Shown: positions 37,895-46,352 of the stretch, piece after piece | Layout: each line of letters opens with the position of its first letter | Numbering within the stretch: the first letter of the stretch is position 1 | Origin: Acidovorax sp. sif1233 | Lineage (GTDB): Bacteria; Pseudomonadota; Gammaproteobacteria; Burkholderiales; Burkholderiaceae_C | Length of the DNA: 64,000 nucleotides | Assembly: GCF_019218755.1 (NCBI RefSeq) | Contig: NZ_JAHUWZ010000012.1 | Location: forward strand, 29,627-93,626 | Reading direction: 5' to 3' | Program-made: the position numbers and the translations under genes | The notes under the pieces: generated by a model | The model's database searches: none | What the model was told of the DNA's origin: nothing | Seen by the model: only the letters and a program-made list of their open reading frames with translations

Positions 37895-37930
37895 CCGCCC
37901 GCGCCTGCCGGCCGCGTGGTGCCGGTGGCG

Positions 37931-38935
37931 TCAGGCCCCGCGTCCGGGGGTGCCCAGTTCCAGCGGCTTGCGAAACACGCAGTTGCGCTGTTCCACAACG
38001 AAGCCGCAGTCCGTATAGACGCGCAGCGCGCCGCTCGCATTCTCACTGTCCACCCCCAGCCCGGACTCCTGCATGCCTGCATCGGCCTGGGCGCGCAGGC
38101 TGCGCGCAATCAGGGCCCGTGCCAGGCCGCGGCGCCGCCAGCGCTCGCCCACGCTGATGAATTCCGTCCATCCGCGCTGGCGGCCATTGCCCGCGTTCCA
38201 TGTGGTGTCGATGTAGGTGCGCACCTGGCCCGCCACCTCGTTCATCCGCACGTCCCAGGCCACCTGCCACAGGTGCGGCTGGAAGACCGGGCTGGCCAGC
38301 CAGCGCTGGTAGTCCGCCTCGTCGGGCGGTGCATAGCCCCAGTGCGCATGGAAAGCGCGGGCATGCGCATCCCAGATGGCGCGGTAGTGGCCGGGCTGCA
38401 CCGCACGCACTTCCAGGCCGGCAGGCAGCGCAAAGTCGGCAATGGCCTGCAGCGTGGGGCGGCCCATGGTGAAGAAATAGCGCTCGGGCCGGTAGCCCGC
38501 TTTTTCCAGCAGCGCCGCACGTGCGGTTTCGCCCTCCGTGACGAAGGCGTGGTGCGCATGCGGGCCGGCCTGGCCCAGGGCCGCCGCCATCTCGCGCTGG
38601 CGCGCCTCCAGCCACGCGTGCAGCCGTGCGCCGATGCCCTGCCGGCGCCACCGCGGCGCAACGACCGCAAACTGCCCGTAGAGCTGCAGCCCATCGGCCT
38701 GCGCCCAATGCCAGGCACGCACATAGCCAGCGATCTCATCGCCCGCCTGCGCGATCCACACGTCCTGCTGCGGCACGCACTGGGTGAACGCGGCGTAGTC
38801 CCGCGCCACGTCCTCCACGGTGCGAAAGAACCGGGTCTGGTCGGCGGCAAAGCTGGCGTTCGCACAGGCGACCATGGCCGGAAAATCCGAGGCCCCGGCA
38901 AAAGCGCGGAATGTCACGTGCTGCGGTGGTTGCAT
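37931..38935 (-). CDS. Tandem GNAT acetyltransferase
   Basis: A 334-residue protein with two GNAT domains. The first (about 1-155) has the acetyl-CoA loop RWRRQGIGARLHAWLEA; the second (about 165-330) has ERWRRRGLARALIARSL and ends with YTDCGFVVEQRNCVFRKPL. The layout is that of mycothiol-synthase-like or EryM-like double GNATs. Betaproteobacteria do not make mycothiol, so the substrate is unknown. The ATG at MQPPQHVTFRAF is chosen over an upstream one that adds a Pro-rich non-conserved stretch. Confidence 0.82.
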   Translation of the reverse strand: MQPPQHVTFRAFAGASDFPAMVACANASFAADQTRFFRTVEDVARDYAAFTQCVPQQDVWIAQAGDEIAGYVRAWHWAQADGLQLYGQFAVVAPRWRRQGIGARLHAWLEARQREMAAALGQAGPHAHHAFVTEGETARAALLEKAGYRPERYFFTMGRPTLQAIADFALPAGLEVRAVQPGHYRAIWDAHARAFHAHWGYAPPDEADYQRWLASPVFQPHLWQVAWDVRMNEVAGQVRTYIDTTWNAGNGRQRGWTEFISVGERWRRRGLARALIARSLRAQADAGMQESGLGVDSENASGALRVYTDCGFVVEQRNCVFRKPLELGTPGRGA

Positions 38936-39034
38936 CGGGATGGGCTCCTGGGACGGTGTGTCCGGGGTGTGAGGGCATGGCAAGCCTGGCATTGTGGCCA
39001 GCGCACCCTGTGCTCCACCTTAAGACGCCGCCAG

Positions 39035-39068
39035 ACGTTTTATATATAATTCATATACGTTTTGTATA
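39035..39068 (+). promoter_or_regulatory. AT-rich promoter/operator of the parD-like gene
   Basis: An island of about 35 bp of nearly pure A/T in a GC-rich setting. ACGTTTT(A/G)TATA occurs twice (39035-39046 and 39057-39068), 22 bp or two helical turns apart. TATAAT (39045-39050) between them is a perfect -10, with TTAAGA 19 bp upstream as a weak -35. The repeats bracket the -10, as expected for autorepression by a ParD-type antitoxin. Confidence 0.6.
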
Positions 39069-39078
39069 GGGATCATCC

Positions 39079-39333
39079 ATGGGTATCGTCAAGATTTCAG
39101 ACCAGATGCACGAAAACCTGCGTGTCGCAGGCACCGCGCTGAGCCGCTCCATCAACGCGCAGGCCGAGCACTGGATGCGGGTGGGCATGCTGACCGAGAT
39201 GCACCCCGAACTCGACCACCGCGAGATCTGCCAGTTGCTGGTGCGGGCCGAACTGGCGGGCGGCTTCGATATCGGCATGGCGGTGAACGGCCTGCCGGCC
39301 AAGCCCCGCGCCGTGGCCAGCGGCAAGCACTGA
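39079..39333 (+). CDS. ParD-like antitoxin-family protein
   Basis: An 84-residue protein resembling the ParD-like (ribbon-helix-helix) family: IVKISDQMHENLRVAGTALS then RSINAQAEHWMRVGMLTEMH. The C-terminal half ends in a basic tail. In classical systems ParD represses its operon and neutralises ParE, a gyrase poison; no parE follows. Instead the stop codon shares one base with the ATG of a methionine aminopeptidase gene (TGATG), so the two are translationally coupled. It has a distinctive AT-rich promoter with direct repeats. Confidence 0.7.
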   Translation: MGIVKISDQMHENLRVAGTALSRSINAQAEHWMRVGMLTEMHPELDHREICQLLVRAELAGGFDIGMAVNGLPAKPRAVASGKH

Positions 39334-40124
39334 TGGCGCGCGGCGTTCCCGTCAAGTCAGCGGACGAGCTGGCCCTGTCGCGGCGCGCCGCGCAGCTGGC
39401 CGCCGAGGTGCTGCACATGATCGAGCCCCACGTGGTGCCCGGCGTGAGCACCGAGGAACTGGACCGCATCTGCCACGACCACATCGTGAACGTGCAGGGC
39501 GCGGTGCCGGCCAACGTGGGCTACCTGGGGTATCCCAAGACCATCCTCACCTCCGTCAACCAGGTGGTCTGCCACGGCATTCCGTCGCACGACAAGATCC
39601 TGAAGAAGGGCGATATCGTGAACATCGACGTGGCGGTGATCAAGGACGGCTGGTACGGCGACACCAGCCGCATGTACTTCGTCGGGCCGCCCAGCCTGCT
39701 CGCCCGGCGCCTGGTGGAGACGACGTACGAAGCCCTGTGCGCGGGCATCCGGCAGGTGCGTCCCGGCGCCACGCTGGGCGACGTCGGCCACGCGATCCAG
39801 ACGGTGGCGCAGCGCGAGCGCTTCAGCGTGGTGCGCGAGTACTGCGGGCACGGCATCGGGCAGGTCTACCACGACGTGCCCAACGTGCTGCACTACGGCC
39901 AGCGCGGCACCGGGCTCACGCTGGAGGCCGGCATGGTCTTCACCATCGAGCCCATGCTCAACGCAGGCGGCCGCGAGACCAGGGAACTGGCGGACGGATG
40001 GACCGTGGTGACCAAGGACCGCTCGCTGTCCGCGCAGTGGGAGCACATGGTGGCGGTGACGCCCGACGGGTACGAGGTGCTCACGGTCTGGCCGGGCGGC
40101 ACGGGCAGCTACGCGCCGATCTGA
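39333..40124 (+). CDS. map: Type I methionyl aminopeptidase
   Basis: A 263-residue metallopeptidase that removes initiator Met. The five metal ligands are present: two Asp in VNIDVAVIKDGWYGDTSRM, His in YCGHGIGQVYHDVPN, and Glu in TIEPMLNAGG and WEHMVAVTPDG. The N-terminus is that of the short bacterial type I form. Being coupled to a ParD-like gene under a private AT-rich promoter suggests an accessory rather than the housekeeping copy. The essential map usually sits next to rpsB in this group. Confidence 0.92.
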   Translation: MARGVPVKSADELALSRRAAQLAAEVLHMIEPHVVPGVSTEELDRICHDHIVNVQGAVPANVGYLGYPKTILTSVNQVVCHGIPSHDKILKKGDIVNIDVAVIKDGWYGDTSRMYFVGPPSLLARRLVETTYEALCAGIRQVRPGATLGDVGHAIQTVAQRERFSVVREYCGHGIGQVYHDVPNVLHYGQRGTGLTLEAGMVFTIEPMLNAGGRETRELADGWTVVTKDRSLSAQWEHMVAVTPDGYEVLTVWPGGTGSYAPI

Positions 40125-40178
40125 CCGCCGGCTTCAGCCAGGGGCACTGCGTGTGCAGGACGCCCCGGCCGGAAAAAA

Positions 40179-40236
40179 ATCAGCTATCGATTCGATAGCT
40201 GCCCGCGCGCTCCTGATGAGCGCAGGGGGCCTATCC
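40179..40236 (+). repeat. Degenerate family-A repeat between map and pmdC
   Basis: CAGCTATCGATTCGATAGCT is itself a near-perfect palindrome. It is followed by GCCCGCGCGCTCCTGATGAG and CGCAGGGGGCC, which keeps the order of the family-A blocks with decayed arms. It lies between two convergent genes and could act as a weak bidirectional hairpin. Confidence 0.5.
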
Positions 40237-40254
40237 AGCCCCACAAACCCAACT

Positions 40255-41214
40255 TCAGCCCGCGTTGAGCTGCTGCTCCAGGTCGTGCAGCACCTCGTAG
40301 CAGGCGAGCACGAGGCCCACGCTGGAGTTGGGTTCGCGGCCTTCGCGGATGGCGGCGAAGAACTCGCGGTCCTGCAGCTCGATGCCGTTCATCGACACGT
40401 CGACATGGCTCACGTCGATCTTCTCGTCCTTGCCGTTGTACAGGTCGTCGTAGCGCGCCAGGTAGGTGGCGGTGTCGCCGATGTAGCGGAAGTACGTGCC
40501 CAGCGGGCCGTCGTTGTTGAACGACAGCGACAGCGTGCAGATGGCGCCGTTCTCGGCCTTGAGCTGGATGCTCATGTCCATCGCAATGCCCAGCACCGGG
40601 TGGATGGGGCCCTGGATGGCGTTGGCCTTCACGATGGGGCTGCCCGCCTGGTACGCGAACAGGTCCACCGTGTGGGCGGCGTGGTGCCACAGCAGGTGGT
40701 CCGTCCAGCTGCGGGCCTGGCCCAGCGCGTTGGTGTTGGTGCGGCGAAAGAAGTAGGTCTGCACATCCATCTGCTGGATGTTGAACTCGCCGGCCTGGAT
40801 CTTCCGGTGCACGTACTGGTGGCTGGGGTTGAAGCGGCGCGTGTGGCCGCACATGGCCACCAGGCCCTTTTCCTTTTGCGCGGCGACGACCTGCTGCGCG
40901 CCCTTCAGGCTGTCGGCCAGCGGGATCTCCACCTGCACGTGCTTGCCGGCCTTCAGGCATGCGATGCTCTGCTCGGCGTGCATCTGCGTGGGCGTGCACA
41001 GGATCACCGCGTCCACCTCGGGCAGGGCCAGGCTGTCGGCCAGGTCGGTGGTGACATGGCCGATGCCGTACTTGGCGGCGACTTCCTTCGTTTTGTCGAG
41101 GTCGCGGCTGATCAGCGAAACGACTTCCACGCCGTCGATGTTCTGGATGCCGTCCAGGTGCTTGATGCCGAAGGCACCCGCGCCCGCAAGCGCTACTTTG
41201 ATGGTCTTGGTCAT
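40255..41214 (-). CDS. pmdC: 4-carboxy-2-hydroxymuconate-6-semialdehyde dehydrogenase
   Basis: A 319-residue Gfo/Idh/MocA-type NADP-dependent dehydrogenase. It oxidises the ring-cleavage product (as its hemiacetal) to 2-pyrone-4,6-dicarboxylate. The Rossmann motif is VALAGAGAFGIKHLDGI. The conserved EIPLADS corresponds to the catalytic EKP region with Ile for Lys, as in LigC-type enzymes, and WHHAAHTVDLFAYQ follows. It sits 1 bp after pmdB and closes the pmd operon. Identity rests on the LigC-like sequence and the operon. Confidence 0.93.
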   Translation of the reverse strand: MTKTIKVALAGAGAFGIKHLDGIQNIDGVEVVSLISRDLDKTKEVAAKYGIGHVTTDLADSLALPEVDAVILCTPTQMHAEQSIACLKAGKHVQVEIPLADSLKGAQQVVAAQKEKGLVAMCGHTRRFNPSHQYVHRKIQAGEFNIQQMDVQTYFFRRTNTNALGQARSWTDHLLWHHAAHTVDLFAYQAGSPIVKANAIQGPIHPVLGIAMDMSIQLKAENGAICTLSLSFNNDGPLGTYFRYIGDTATYLARYDDLYNGKDEKIDVSHVDVSMNGIELQDREFFAAIREGREPNSSVGLVLACYEVLHDLEQQLNAG

Positions 41215-41215
41215 G

Positions 41216-42082
41216 TCAGGTGTTCTCCAGGATCAGGTGGCCCACGGCCGTGTTGGATGCGGGCACATGGTAGAAGCGGTGCACCAGCTTCGGGGGCTTG
41301 CCGCCGGCCACGTCGGCCATGGCGCCGCGCGCGATGAGCCACATCACGAGTTCGATGCCCTCGCTGCCCGCCTCGCGCACGTAGTCGATGTGCGGGATGC
41401 TGGCGGCGGCCTCGGGGTCGCTGATGAGCTTGTCGAGGAAGGCGTTGTCGAAGTCCTTGTTGATCAGGCCCGCGCGCGGGCCCTGCAGCTGGTGGCTCAT
41501 GCCGCCCGTGCCCCAGATGTGCACGTTGACGTCTTCGTCGTAGCTCTCCACGGCCTTGCGGATCGCCTGGCCCAGGTTGTAGCAACGGCGGCCGCTGGGC
41601 ACGGGGTACTGCACCACGTTGACCGCGAACGGGATCACCGGGCAGGGCCAGGCTCCGTCCACCGGATCCTGCGGGCCGCACATGAGCGACAGCGGCACCG
41701 TGAGGCCGTGGTCCACGTCCATGCGGTTGACGATGGTGAGGTCGAAATCCTGCTGGATGACCGACTGCGCGATGTGCGAGGCCAGGTCCGGGTGGCCGAT
41801 GACCTTGGGCACGGGGCGCGGGCCCCAGCCCTCGTCGGCGGGCTGGTACTCGGCGGCGGTGCCGATGGCGAAGGTGGGGATCATCTCCAGGCTGAAGGCC
41901 GTGGCATGGTCGTTGTAGACGAGGAAGATGACGTCGGGCTTGTTGTCCTTCATCCACTGCTTGGAGAAGTCATAGCCCGCGAACAGCGGCTTCCAGTAGT
42001 CCTCTTGCGTCTTGCCCAGATCGAGCGCGGCGCCGATGGCGGGCACGTGCGAGGTGAAGACGGAGGCGGTGATACGCGCCAT
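41216..42082 (-). CDS. pmdB: Protocatechuate 4,5-dioxygenase beta subunit
   Basis: A 288-residue catalytic subunit of the class III extradiol dioxygenase. Fe(II) ligands are His 12 (SHVPAIG), His 59 (VYNDHATAF) and a Glu in the EAGSEGIELVMW stretch (about 237-248). The acid-base His lies in GTGGMSHQLQG. With PmdA it opens protocatechuate between carbons 4 and 5. It follows pmdA by 2 bp. Confidence 0.96.
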   Translation of the reverse strand: MARITASVFTSHVPAIGAALDLGKTQEDYWKPLFAGYDFSKQWMKDNKPDVIFLVYNDHATAFSLEMIPTFAIGTAAEYQPADEGWGPRPVPKVIGHPDLASHIAQSVIQQDFDLTIVNRMDVDHGLTVPLSLMCGPQDPVDGAWPCPVIPFAVNVVQYPVPSGRRCYNLGQAIRKAVESYDEDVNVHIWGTGGMSHQLQGPRAGLINKDFDNAFLDKLISDPEAAASIPHIDYVREAGSEGIELVMWLIARGAMADVAGGKPPKLVHRFYHVPASNTAVGHLILENT

Positions 42083-42084
42083 GT

Positions 42085-42525
42085 TCAGTTTCCTTTCTTT
42101 CCCGCAGCACCCTGCGGCTGGCGGTGCGCCTGGGCATCGCCGTCTTCGCCGATGACGCGGTTGCCCTGCGCCGACCGGCCGCCACCGACCATCATGGCGC
42201 GGTACTCGTCCTCGGTCATTCCGGTCATGGAGCCGGCCATCTGCTGGAAGCTCTTGCCATCGGTGGCACCGATCTTGGCCAGGAAGTAGATGTTGCCGCC
42301 CAGGCGGATGCACCAGTTGAGGTCGCGCGCGAGCACGGCCTGCTTCTGTTCCTCGGTCATCGCCCACTCGTCGAGGTAGGCGCGCTCGTCGGCCTTGAAG
42401 CGGGCGCGGTTGTCGGCCTTCATGAGGCTCATGCAGAACTGGTTGAGCCAGTAGCCCTTGCGGCTTTGCTCTGCATCGAAGATGGTCGTGCCGGGCACGT
42501 CCAGGTAGGGTTTGTCGAGGGACAT
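42085..42525 (-). CDS. pmdA: Protocatechuate 4,5-dioxygenase alpha subunit
   Basis: A 146-residue small subunit that caps the active site of PmdB. The LigA-type core is GYWLNQFCMSLMKADNRARF, then WCIRLGGNIYFLAKIGATDG and the MAGSMTGMTEDEYRAMMVGG end. An extra 20-odd residue basic, Gln-rich tail follows the core. The ATG lies just after the pmdD stop, so it is tightly coupled in the operon. Confidence 0.95.
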   Translation of the reverse strand: MSLDKPYLDVPGTTIFDAEQSRKGYWLNQFCMSLMKADNRARFKADERAYLDEWAMTEEQKQAVLARDLNWCIRLGGNIYFLAKIGATDGKSFQQMAGSMTGMTEDEYRAMMVGGGRSAQGNRVIGEDGDAQAHRQPQGAAGKKGN

Positions 42526-42529
42526 GGCG

Positions 42530-43453
42530 TCAGCCCTTTTCTTCTTCCGGCCAGTACAGCCGCATGGGATTGTCCACCAGCAGTTTTTGCTGCAGCCCGG
42601 CCGTGGTGGCGATGTGCGGGATGAAGTCCACCAGCAGGCCGTCGTCGGGCATGTGGTCCTTGAGGTTGGGGTGCGGCCAGTCGGTGCCCCAGAGCACGCG
42701 GTCCGGGAACTCCTCGACCACGCGGCGCGCGAATGGCACCACGTCGCGGTAGGCGGCCTGCTCGCCATCGAGCGCCTTGGGCCCGGCCACGCTCAGGCGC
42801 TCGGGGCAGCTGACCTTGCTCCACACATTGGGGTGCTGGCGCATGAATTTCAGGAACAGCTCGAACTCGGGCCCGTCCACGGGCTTGGTCACGTCAGGGC
42901 GGCCCATGTGGTCCACCACCACCGTGGTGGGGAGTGCGGTGAAGAAATCCCACAGTTCGGGCAGGTCCACCGCCTCGAAGTAGATCACCACGTGCCAGCC
43001 GAGCTTGGCGATGCGCGCCGCGATCTCCATGAGCTCGTCCTTGGGCGTGAAGTCCACCAGGCGCTTGACGAAATTGAAGCGCACGCCGCGCACGCCGGCG
43101 TCGTGCATGGCCTGCAGCTCCTCGTCGCTCACCGAGCGGCGCACCGTGGCCACGCCACGCGCCTTGCCGCCCGAGTGCACGAGCGCATCGACCATGGCGC
43201 GGTTGTCCGCGCCATGGCAGGTGGCCTGCACCACCACGTTGCGCGCGAAGCCCAGGTGGTCGCGCAGCGCATAGAGCTGCTGCTTGCTGGCGTCGCAGGG
43301 CGTGTACTTGCGCTCGGGCGCGTAGGGAAATTCGGCGCCGGGGCCGAACACGTGGCAGTGCGCGTCCACGGCGCCCGCGGGCACCTGAAAACGCGGCTTG
43401 CTCGGGCCGGCGTACCAGTCGAGCCAGCCAGGGGTCTTGGTGAATTCACTCAT
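42530..43453 (-). CDS. pmdD: 2-pyrone-4,6-dicarboxylate lactonase
   Basis: A 307-residue amidohydrolase-superfamily enzyme that opens the pyrone ring to 4-oxalomesaconate. Landmarks of the LigI type: AVDAHCHVFGPGAEFPYAPE, RKYTPCDA, VVVQATCHG with its His, VRFNFVKRLVD, VVVDHMGRPD and the distal Asp in WGTDWPHPN. Unlike most of the superfamily, LigI enzymes work without a metal. It is followed 4 bp later by pmdA and preceded 27 bp earlier by a Bug receptor gene. Confidence 0.95.
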   Translation of the reverse strand: MSEFTKTPGWLDWYAGPSKPRFQVPAGAVDAHCHVFGPGAEFPYAPERKYTPCDASKQQLYALRDHLGFARNVVVQATCHGADNRAMVDALVHSGGKARGVATVRRSVSDEELQAMHDAGVRGVRFNFVKRLVDFTPKDELMEIAARIAKLGWHVVIYFEAVDLPELWDFFTALPTTVVVDHMGRPDVTKPVDGPEFELFLKFMRQHPNVWSKVSCPERLSVAGPKALDGEQAAYRDVVPFARRVVEEFPDRVLWGTDWPHPNLKDHMPDDGLLVDFIPHIATTAGLQQKLLVDNPMRLYWPEEEKG

Positions 43454-43480
43454 GTGCGTGCTCCTTGCGTTTCGCTCCGA

Positions 43481-44482
43481 TCAATCCAGCGACACATTGG
43501 CCTTCCTGATCACGTCGCCAAAGCGCTGGCTCTCGTCCTTCACGAACTGGGCGAACTGCGCACGCGTGGTGGGGAACTGCTCGTAGCCGAAGGTCTTGAA
43601 CTTCTCGGCCACGTCGGCCCCCGTCAGGGCCTGCTCGATGTCGCGCTTGATCTTGTCGGTGACGGCCGCGGGCAGGCCGGGCGGCACGGCGATGGCGTTC
43701 CAGCCGGTCACGGCGAAGTCCTTGGGGCCACCGGCTTCGGCCACGGTGGGCACGTCGGGGAACTCGGCCGACCGCTGGGGGCCGGCGAACGCCAGCAGGC
43801 GCAGCTTGCCCGCGCGGTACAGCGGCCCGGCGGTGGCGGCGCTGCCCAAGGCGAAGTCGATGTCGCCGGTGGCGACCGAGGTGTACAGCTGCGTGGTCTC
43901 CTTGAAGATCACGTGCTCCATCTGCGTGCCGGTGGCGCTCTCGAACAGCTCGGAGCCCAGGTGCACGGGGTTGCCCACCGACCAGGAGCCGTAGTTGAGC
44001 TTGCCCGGGCGGGCCTTGGCGTCGGCCACGATGTCGCCCACGGTCTTGTACTTGCTGCCCGTGCCCACGGTGAAGAAGAAGTGGGTCTTGAACAGCGGCA
44101 GCAGCGTGTCGAAGTCCTTGGCCACGTCGTAGGGCAGCTTCTTGAACAGGCTGGGGTAGGCGGCCAGGTGCACGTTGTCCAGCACGATCAGGTCGTGGCC
44201 GTCCTTGGCGCCGCGCTTGAAGGCATCGATGGCGATGAAGCCGTTGCCGCCGGGGCGGTTCTCGACCACCACGGGCTGGTTCCAGATGCGGCCCAGCTTC
44301 TCGGCCACGATGCGCGCCACGCCGTCGGGACCACCGCCCACGGGGAAGGGCGTGATGATGCGCACGGGCTTGGTGGGGAAGGCCTGGGCGTGTGCGCCGT
44401 GGGATGCGAGGCCCAGGGTGGCGGCCAGGCCCAGGGCCAAGGCAAGACTGCGACGCAGGGGGGACAAGGTGCGAAAGGTCAT
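43481..44482 (-). CDS. Bug-family (TctC-type) periplasmic solute receptor in the pmd operon
   Basis: A 333-residue protein with a Sec signal peptide (cleaved near AHAQA, residues 29-33). The Bug fold is seen in AFPTKPVRIITPFPVGGGPD, VVENRPGGNGFIA, KARPGKLNYGSWS and VPTVAEAGG. Such receptors bind carboxylic acids for tripartite tricarboxylate transporters; no TctA/TctB genes are here, so it may be an orphan receptor. The operon position suggests an aromatic or tricarboxylate ligand. It lies between pmdF and pmdD. Confidence 0.88.
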   Translation of the reverse strand: MTFRTLSPLRRSLALALGLAATLGLASHGAHAQAFPTKPVRIITPFPVGGGPDGVARIVAEKLGRIWNQPVVVENRPGGNGFIAIDAFKRGAKDGHDLIVLDNVHLAAYPSLFKKLPYDVAKDFDTLLPLFKTHFFFTVGTGSKYKTVGDIVADAKARPGKLNYGSWSVGNPVHLGSELFESATGTQMEHVIFKETTQLYTSVATGDIDFALGSAATAGPLYRAGKLRLLAFAGPQRSAEFPDVPTVAEAGGPKDFAVTGWNAIAVPPGLPAAVTDKIKRDIEQALTGADVAEKFKTFGYEQFPTTRAQFAQFVKDESQRFGDVIRKANVSLD

Positions 44483-44497
44483 GGGATGCAGGAAAAA

Positions 44498-44570
44498 TAG
44501 AATGCTATAAATTCAATAGCTTCCAGCGCTTTCCAGTAAAGCGCCAGAGGCCTGAAAGATTCAAAACTGG
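44498..44570 (+). repeat. Family-A repeat between pmdF and the Bug receptor gene
   Basis: CAATAGCTTCCAGCGCTTTC, CAGTAAAGCGCCAGAGGCC, and a TTCAAAACTGG end like that of the copy beside hpf. The AGCGCTTT/AAAGCGC arms form a hairpin. It lies inside the pmd operon, 4 bp past the pmdF stop, where it could affect mRNA decay or readthrough. Confidence 0.7.
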
Positions 44571-44574
44571 CGTG

Positions 44575-45258
44575 TCAGTCGATGTACCTGAGGCCCGCCT
44601 TCTCCAGGCCGGGGCGCATGTTGTACATATCCAGGCCCAGCACGCCCGAAGCGAGCTTGGCGCGCTTTTCGCCTTCGAAGCTCTCGCGCTTTTGCGCGGC
44701 TTCCAGCGTGGCGGCGGCACGTGCGGCGGGCACGCAGACCACGCCGTCGTCATCGGCCACGATCACGTCGCCCGGCGTGACGAGCGCACCGGCGCACACC
44801 ACGGGGATGTTCACCGAGCCCAGCGTGGCCTTGATCGTGCCCTTGCTGCTGATGGCGCGGCTCCACACGGGGAAGTTCATCTCCTGCAGCGTCTTCACGT
44901 CGCGCACGCCGGCATCGATGATGAGCGCGCGGGCGCCACGGGCCTGGAAGGACGTGGCCAGCAGGTCGCCGAAGTAGCCATCGGTGCACTCCGAGGTGAC
45001 GGCCGCCACCACGATGTCGCCGGGCTGGATCTGCTCGGCCGCCACATGCATCATCCAGTTGTCGCCGGGCTGCAGCAGCACGGTCACGGCCGTGCCGCTG
45101 ACCTGCTGGCCGCCGTAGATGGGCCGCATGTACGGCTTGAGCAGGCCCACGCGGCCCATGGCCTCGTGCACGGTGGCCGAGCCCAAAGCGGCCAGGCCGT
45201 CGGCGGCCGCGCGGTCGGCGCGGGTGATGTTGCGGTAGACAACGCCTAGTTCGTACAT
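44575..45258 (-). CDS. pmdF: 4-carboxy-4-hydroxy-2-oxoadipate aldolase / oxaloacetate decarboxylase
   Basis: A 227-residue class II aldolase of the RraA-like fold (LigK/GalC type), releasing pyruvate and oxaloacetate. Landmarks: LGSATVHEAMGRVGLLKPYM, VAAVTSECTDGYFGDLLATS with the metal/pyruvate site, and ARALIIDAGVRDVKTLQEMN with the R-D pair. GDVIVADDDGVVCVP is the family end signature. It follows pmdE by 1 bp. Confidence 0.95.
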   Translation of the reverse strand: MYELGVVYRNITRADRAAADGLAALGSATVHEAMGRVGLLKPYMRPIYGGQQVSGTAVTVLLQPGDNWMMHVAAEQIQPGDIVVAAVTSECTDGYFGDLLATSFQARGARALIIDAGVRDVKTLQEMNFPVWSRAISSKGTIKATLGSVNIPVVCAGALVTPGDVIVADDDGVVCVPAARAAATLEAAQKRESFEGEKRAKLASGVLGLDMYNMRPGLEKAGLRYID

Positions 45259-45259
45259 G

Positions 45260-46294
45260 TCAGAGCCCCTTTGCCTTCAGGCGTGCATCGAGTCGGGAGA
45301 ACACGCGGCGCGTGTTGGCTTCGTAGATCTGGTGCTTGTCTTCGGCACTGAGGATCGTGGACGCCTCGATGTAGCGCTTGGTGTCGTCGTAGTAGTTGCC
45401 GGTGGTCGGGTCGATGCCGCGCACCGCGCCGATCATTTCGCTGGCGAACAGCACGTTCTTCACCGGGATCACCGTGTTCAGCAGGTCGATGCCGGGCTGG
45501 TGGTACACGCAGGTGTCGAAGAACACGTTGTTCATCAGGTGCTCGTCGAGCAGCGGCTTCTTCATCTCCTGCGCCAGGCCCCGGAAACGGCCCCAGTGGT
45601 AGGGCACCGCGCCGCCGCCGTGCGGGATCAGGAACTTGAGCGTGGGGAAGTCCTTGAACAGGTCGCCCTGGATCAGCTGCATGAAGGCCGTGGTGTCGGC
45701 GTTCAGGTAGTGCGCGCCCGTGGTGTGAAAACACGCGTTGCAGCTGGTGCTCACGTGGATCATGGCGGGCAGGTCGTACTCCACCATCTTTTCGTAGATG
45801 GGGTACCAGTGCTTGTCGGTCAGCGGCGGGCTGGTCCAGTGGCCGCCCGAGGGGTCGGGGTTCAGGTTGATGCCCACGGCGCCGTATTCCTTGACGCACT
45901 TTTCCAGCTCGGGGATGCAGGTGGCGGGATCGACACCGGGGCTTTGCGGCAGCATGGCCACGGGCACGAAGTGGTCGGGGAACAGCGTGGAGACGCGGTA
46001 GCACAGCTCGTTGCAGATGGCGGCCCAGGTGCTCGACACGTTGAAGTCGCCGATGTGGTGGGCCATGAAGCTGGCGCGCGGGCTGAACAGCGTGATGTCG
46101 CTGCCGCGCTCCTTCATCAGCCTGAGCTGGTTGGTCTCTATGGATTCGCGCAGCTCGTCGTCGCTGATCTTCAGGTCCGCCACCTTGGGCATCTGGGCGG
46201 GGTCCTTGATGCCGGCGATCTGCGCATTGCGCCAGTTCTCCAGCGCCTTGGGGGCCGTGGTGTAGTGGCCGTGGCAGTCGATGATGAGGCTCAT
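45260..46294 (-). CDS. pmdE: 4-oxalomesaconate hydratase
   Basis: A 344-residue amidohydrolase-2 family enzyme of the LigJ type that hydrates oxalomesaconate to 4-carboxy-4-hydroxy-2-oxoadipate. It opens MSLIIDCHGHYTTAPKALEN with the H-x-H metal motif and continues LFSPRASFMAHHIGD, GINLNPDPSGGHWTSPPLTD, LKFLIPHGGGAVPYHWGRF and LFASEMIGAVRGIDP. It is the upstream gene of the tightly packed E-F pair. The preceding gene, 58 bp away on the same strand, encodes a substrate-binding-domain protein. Confidence 0.95.
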   Translation of the reverse strand: MSLIIDCHGHYTTAPKALENWRNAQIAGIKDPAQMPKVADLKISDDELRESIETNQLRLMKERGSDITLFSPRASFMAHHIGDFNVSSTWAAICNELCYRVSTLFPDHFVPVAMLPQSPGVDPATCIPELEKCVKEYGAVGINLNPDPSGGHWTSPPLTDKHWYPIYEKMVEYDLPAMIHVSTSCNACFHTTGAHYLNADTTAFMQLIQGDLFKDFPTLKFLIPHGGGAVPYHWGRFRGLAQEMKKPLLDEHLMNNVFFDTCVYHQPGIDLLNTVIPVKNVLFASEMIGAVRGIDPTTGNYYDDTKRYIEASTILSAEDKHQIYEANTRRVFSRLDARLKAKGL

Positions 46295-46352
46295 GGGTTT
46301 GTGCTCCTGAAAGATGTTCTTGTCGAAGTGCTTGTGCTGTGGCGCAGGCCGG

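Noticed and set aside
43481..44482. Naming the Bug receptor pmdU
   Set aside because: The pmd operons of Comamonas contain a pmdU, but I recall it as an isomerase-like gene, not a receptor. Sequence here is clearly Bug-type, so no symbol is given.
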